This document shows positions 59,333 to 64,000 of a stretch of DNA of 64,000 bases, piece by piece. Each line of letters opens with the position of its first letter. Positions within the stretch are counted from its first letter, which is position 1. The position numbers and the translations under genes were made by a program. The stretch spans positions 4,009,528 to 4,073,527 of the forward strand of contig NC_045140.1 of assembly GCF_008831285.2 (NCBI RefSeq). Direction: 5' to 3'. The notes below the pieces were generated by a model. That model did not search any database. It was not told the DNA's origin and was given only the letters and a program-made list of their open reading frames with translations. The stretch is from Nymphaea colorata. Lineage: Eukaryota > Streptophyta > Magnoliopsida > Nymphaeales > Nymphaeaceae.

Positions 59333-61055
59333 CCAATCGACACTCGAGCCGATGAGTGGTATGTCATTAGCAGTTGTGTTCTCTCTCTCCCAACAGGTGA
59401 AGCCGTCAAGAATGAAGCAATACCTACCTCTATGTTATGCAAAGCAGAGTTTCCTTGGGGCTGGTGTGAGCAACTGCTTACTCCAGTTTGTGCAAACCTT
59501 TGGTAAAGTTTTATTCTGATGATGCTGAACTTAAGCTTAACCGTAAGCATTATCGCATCTAGCTCATTGCGATAATGTGATGCTAAGTGCTTCCTAACTA
59601 AAATTTTTTAGCTCAGCCAATGATGTTATGGTGTATTTGTGGCCATCAACTGTGAAGGATTTTCAACCTTGTGATGTGTTGACAAGAAGGAGAGGGTTTT
59701 CACATATTGACGCCTCGATCGCTTAGCACTGACAAAAATTTTAAATTCTAGAAAAGAAAATGTTGGTTGGTGGTATCGATCTCCTCTGACTGGACTGAGC
59801 TTTTAACCATAGTAGTAAGCCGCTCTTGTTTAACGACTCTGAGAAAATGAAGCTTGTGAAGATAAATTAAAAAACACAGCAGTTCCTCCAAATTACAGAC
59901 CAAAACTTGTCTTTCAAAAGAAAATCTTTCATCTTTAATATATAAAAACTAAACCAACTTAATCAAATGAAAACAAAGAGCAAATTAAAACCTCCCTTCG
60001 TTCAATCCCTTGGACGGCAAATAATTGGACCGGCATGTCGAGACGCCAAATCAGGTATCAAATCATACCAACCCACGTTCTTCTATCTATGACCGGCCGG
60101 CAATCCGGAAAATTCCACAAAGTAACAAGGAGGCACGTGTTTGAGTGGTACGAGTCAGGCAGTCCGAAAGGGAGGAGGGGTCAAAAGGTGAGCAGGGGCC
60201 GGAGCTCGATGCTGCTCGTGCTGTCTCGGGGGAAGAGAAGAAAAGATGGGGGAGAAAAGCAACGGTAAAAGTTAGGCGTTCCCCTTCGCTTGGCCGAAAG
60301 ATTGAGAACCCATCATCATCAAAACTCATGAGCTCACGAGGTGCGCACGCTTGTCCCTTGAGACCAATAATGCCTTTCTACTTTTTTTTTTTTAAATTTA
60401 TTGACTGTAAATATGCAATTTCAGATAAATTTTTATCAAGTTCTGTTTTGAACTTTTAATTCTATAAATGAGCTTCCAAGGATCGGTCGGTACGTCGTTG
60501 GTTAATTTTAGATTTTTGTGGATGATATTCATTGGTATTAGTATTGTTTAAACAGTGACATGCATGACAATCGAGTTAAAATGTATACAGTAAAACCATT
60601 TAGATCTCAATATAACTCCAAATCTCATAATTAAGTAAACAGAAAAGTGCTTCGGCCTCTCATTTGGGCGGCGGAATTTCATCTTGTTCATCCAAAATGA
60701 GGTTGTTTTCGATTTTTTGTTTGTTTCAGGATGTTTCACTGACCACTTTCAAGAAGGCCCTCTTAAATTTGAAAAGAAAATGTTGCTTTTGTTTTGTTTT
60801 GTATGTCCTAACAAGGGACAAGGCAATCAAGCGAAAGTAAATCAAACGAAACTGGTCTTAAGCGTTAAGTCACATTTTCCTTTTGAAGTTGAAGGAGGTC
60901 TTGAAAAGACACTTTAAAATAAGGTTTTTAGAGTGTTAGGATGCCTAGGTTCGAAAAAAAGGATCAATTTTAATCAAACCAAATTTTGTAGATGATGGAG
61001 AAGTCATCCAAACATTTATTAGAAGATAATTCATTTTGAATTTATATTGACCTGA
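59333..61055. other. Intergenic, no supported gene
   Basis: A GC-richer patch at 60040-60350 gives overlapping ORFs on both strands (60035-60459, 60087-60329). These are basic and low-complexity, without a domain I recognise, and are not called as genes. Confidence 0.4.
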
Positions 61056-61352
61056 TCATGCATTGAAAATGAACAACAAAACTAGGAGCAATTGACAATT
61101 ATCAGCAAAAACCTTGGCCTGCAAGGTAAAGGAGAACTCAACAATGAAATGTTCAGTTTGTAAATTAAAAGCAACAGGATTCGCTAAAGCAAAAAAGTCC
61201 TCTTCACTCAGACTTTGAAAGTTTAAGTGGGTTTTGGGGTCTCTTTGAAGAGACTGATGGTGAGCCCCAACAGGGGAATATGTTGAAGAATGTGCTTGAC
61301 TAAGTCCAATAACACTCAACAAATAGACAAAAAAAGATACAACTCTTATCAT
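61056..61352 (-). CDS. Candidate small secreted protein, unidentified (98 aa)
   Basis: An unspliced minus-strand ORF of 98 codons starting MIRVVSFFVYLLSVIGLSQA, which has the shape of a signal peptide (positive residue, hydrophobic core, small residues at about 18-21). A polar body follows with LNFQSLSEEDFFALANP. The C-terminus (CQLLLVLLFIFNA) is again hydrophobic, so this may be a read-through beyond a splice site: ttaccttgcag/gcc inside the frame reads like an acceptor. The frame extends upstream of this ATG without a stop. I recognise no family, and no neighbouring gene supports it. It may be chance. Confidence 0.22.
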   Translation of the reverse strand: MIRVVSFFVYLLSVIGLSQAHSSTYSPVGAHHQSLQRDPKTHLNFQSLSEEDFFALANPVAFNLQTEHFIVEFSFTLQAKVFADNCQLLLVLLFIFNA

Positions 61353-61493
61353 AGTAGCTTCATGTTGGTGGTGGAAGACAGTCAAAATGGCCTGCTTTCC
61401 AGCCAATGCTGCACCAAATTTCAAGGACAACCTTCCATGAAAGGACACGCCTTTCCACTCCTCCCCCACATCCACATGCTTGACAAGAACCAA

Positions 61494-64000
61494 AACATGA
61501 TGGCTGTGTCCATTAACATATCAAACGTGGAAGGAATAATACACAGGATGTGACAGACACTCTCACATTTCTTACCTGCATTGTCATGATAAATTATCAT
61601 GGCTCCCAACTGTCCTAACACAGTGGACCATATGAGTCCTTTGCACCCACAAGAGATTATGGGGTTTCATCAATCAATGGCACTCTGCCCATTCATCAGA
61701 CTAATGGTAGGACCCTTGGGAAGTATGGAGACCAAGCCATTGTTAGGGGCTTAGGCCTTCAGCTCTGTCACAACACTGCTTGTTCCCACCAATGATCGAC
61801 CAGAAGCAAAAAAAAGAGGCTCCCCACATGTTTGGTTGTATGCCACTTTGGGTCTATGCGCCAAGGAGTCAAATTAAGGATTTCCGTTTCGTCTAGTGGC
61901 GGAGACACGTGCGCGGCCAGGGCCATCTAGGTTCTAAACTATTAATAAGTTTGGACATTGGTCCGCCAGCCATATGGTCTGTTGAAGCTGGTTATATGCG
62001 CAGGCCTTGGAATGGGCTAGAGGGACACATGTCATATACTGGGAGCAGTGTACAGCGCACCTTGGTACACATAACCACCTCTGATGGTCTTGCCCTGACT
62101 TTTTGTCCGATTATGGATTCGTCGTGAATCTTTTGACTGCAATTTTGGCCACTAAGGAGAGAATTTGCTGCTCTTTTCTTAAGCTGTCACTCGGTGTCGC
62201 TTGGCCAAAAATTTCTAGTTCTGCCACTGATTGCGCCTTATTTTGTGTACGATCATGAACTTTTTCATTAAACTCACATTTACACATATCCTCTAAGCTT
62301 CACAATCTTCTAGTGAGTTGATTATCATGAATCTGCCTTCTGCATTGCATCTCTAAAGTGTAACTGCAGCCGGTGCCTGTTGGACCCAAGGCAATGGAAA
62401 TGCTACAAGATATCCCCACATAAGCACCCAACATTAGCATCCCTTCCTTTACCTACTAATTTTCTATTCTGAGAGAAGTCTTTGGAAGTGGAAAAAATAA
62501 TGACCAATGGAAAGAAAAACACCTTCATTGTTTCGTTGAATATTTTGGTAACTTAAGAAACAAATTTAATATGTGCACTTCGTCCTTCACTCAAGTATGG
62601 AAAGGAAGTAAAACAGCATCCTAGCGTTCAAGAATTCATTTTTCTATTGAGATTACATATTTTAGTTGGTGCACTAACCTACCCACCACCTCTACTGCCA
62701 AGATATTAAAAATAAATGCAAACCTATATTGCTCTTAGACATAATGTCTCATCTGATTTTTTATTAATTTTAGTGGTTGAGATAGTGGATATAGAGTCCA
62801 CGGAGTTTGGTAGGAGAAAAGATTTGAAAAGCCATACTTTTGGTGATGCATTATTGGTTCTAAATTGGAACTACCAACATCAACGAAGGCAGTCATCGTA
62901 TAAGTTTGTACATAAATAAAAGGTGGTTTAATAAGAACAAATGGACATCTAGGCTCACCTAGTGCACATCAAAGTCCCATATAAAGAAACCAACTTGCAT
63001 GTCGCATGCATTTCCATTTGTCTTGGCCCTCTATGCTGTTTTATTTCTTGCCCTAAAAAGTCTTCTATGTTCTTGAGGATGTGTTCCCTCAGTGCTTTGC
63101 TTTTGGGAACCGTGACTATATTTTAAGCAAATTAGGATATAAAGAAAACCCCCTATTGTTTTGTCTATATATTAACCAATGACAAGAGATAAGTCTTTGT
63201 CCAAGCATTGACATTATTGACCGAATTCGTTCCAGGGATGTCTGTTTTTCCTTTTTGGCAAACAAACATAATAAAAGTTTCATATTTCCATATTAAACCT
63301 TAGGAATTAATGACTCTTGAACCTTTTTTTCAGGTTGGTTTTGTAAGTCATGCCGGCAGAATCTTATGATCCAATAGCCAACATTGAAAACTATACTATT
63401 TCTTTCTAATAGATGGAAAATTACCATTTTGGGGGGATCTATATGTCACAACTAAATACCTGAAAAATGCAAGTTTACCATTAAATTCCCCATTCTACTA
63501 ATTGATATCCTTGAAGGCCACCAAGAAAATTTTATATTCTTATAGCTACTTTTTCTAAACAACACACACAAAATAAGATTAATGTCATCTTGATATTTTA
63601 AACATATATGCCAAGGCCTTTCCTAATGGCAGGATAGTGACATAACAATTTAGGTCAAAAAGGCTAGAGTGATTAGGAGGTAGTTTTATATAGGGTAGGC
63701 ACCTCCCCTACATTGTGGAAGATTTGACTGTTGAAGCATCTTTTGTAACACAGATGAAATTTCAAAAGGAGGGGAAAAGGAATCCTTTTGAAAATAAGTA
63801 TGCCATGCATAAGGAGATGTATATTTAAAATTGTTCCTCTTGTTTTACTGGTTGACACAATTTACAAGAATCCCTGGTTTTGGCTCAATAAAATGGATGA
63901 CAAAGATCAAAATAAAATGCCAAATTTGGAATTTTTTAGAAGAATGAACAATATATAATTTCTTTTTCTTTTTCAGAAATATAATATATAACAATTCTGA
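61494..64000. other. Intergenic to right edge, no supported gene
   Basis: At 61896-62229 the ends read agtggcgga and, on the minus strand, agtggcagaactagaaattt, possibly a degenerate DNA element; no target-site duplication is evident. The remainder is AT-rich. The ORF at 62716-62919 has no recognisable motif. Confidence 0.35.

Noticed and set aside
60035..60459. Basic ORFs on both strands in a GC-richer patch
   Set aside because: No domain, start context or splice pattern supports a gene.
61896..62229. DNA element with agtggcgga/tctgccact ends
   Set aside because: The ends are short and imperfect and the flanks show no duplication.

Overview
The window is nuclear DNA of a flowering plant. 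Five spliced genes with plant-type introns are present: ribosomal protein uL13 (RPL13A), the immune co-chaperone RAR1, proteasome subunit RPN2, the histone-fold protein MHF2/CENP-X, and a sieve-element-occlusion (SEO) phloem protein. They sit in AT-rich DNA full of decayed copia elements, short hAT-like elements and SINEs. An SEO gene implies a vascular plant with angiosperm-type sieve elements. I cannot place the species from the sequence alone.

Layout. 1-3.1 kb: a decayed Ty1/copia element on the + strand, cut by the left edge. 4.0-8.7 kb: RPL13A (+, 4 exons) with a 3.9-kb last intron. 13.0-16.8 kb: RAR1 (+, 5 exons). 17.4-20.5 kb: a decayed ORF and a SINE. 20.6-27.8 kb: RPN2 (-, 14 exons, 1019 aa), tail-to-tail with RAR1. 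27.8-36.7 kb: about 9 kb without a gene, holding SINEs, MITEs and tandem duplications. 36.7-37.5 kb: MHF2 (+, 6 small exons, 104 aa). 41.0-47.5 kb: SEO (-, 7 exons, 813 aa) with a 794-bp hAT-like element in intron 4 and an unusual repetitive Ala/Pro/Thr-rich C-terminal tail. 47.6-64 kb: about 16 kb with no confident gene, only MITEs, a copia RNase H fragment and one weak small-ORF candidate.

The genes do not form a pathway or cluster. They serve translation, NLR immunity, protein degradation, DNA repair/kinetochore function and phloem sealing. All five exon chains were joined by hand at GT/AG sites. In every case phase is maintained and the total length is a multiple of three.

I found no wholly new multi-gene system. 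The signals most worth following are: (i) three families of short elements with inverted ends, several flanked by 8-bp target-site duplications readable in the sequence, one of them carrying five copies of a 12-bp palindrome; (ii) the two 34-residue repeats at the SEO C-terminus; (iii) microsatellites beside splice donors in RAR1 and SEO.
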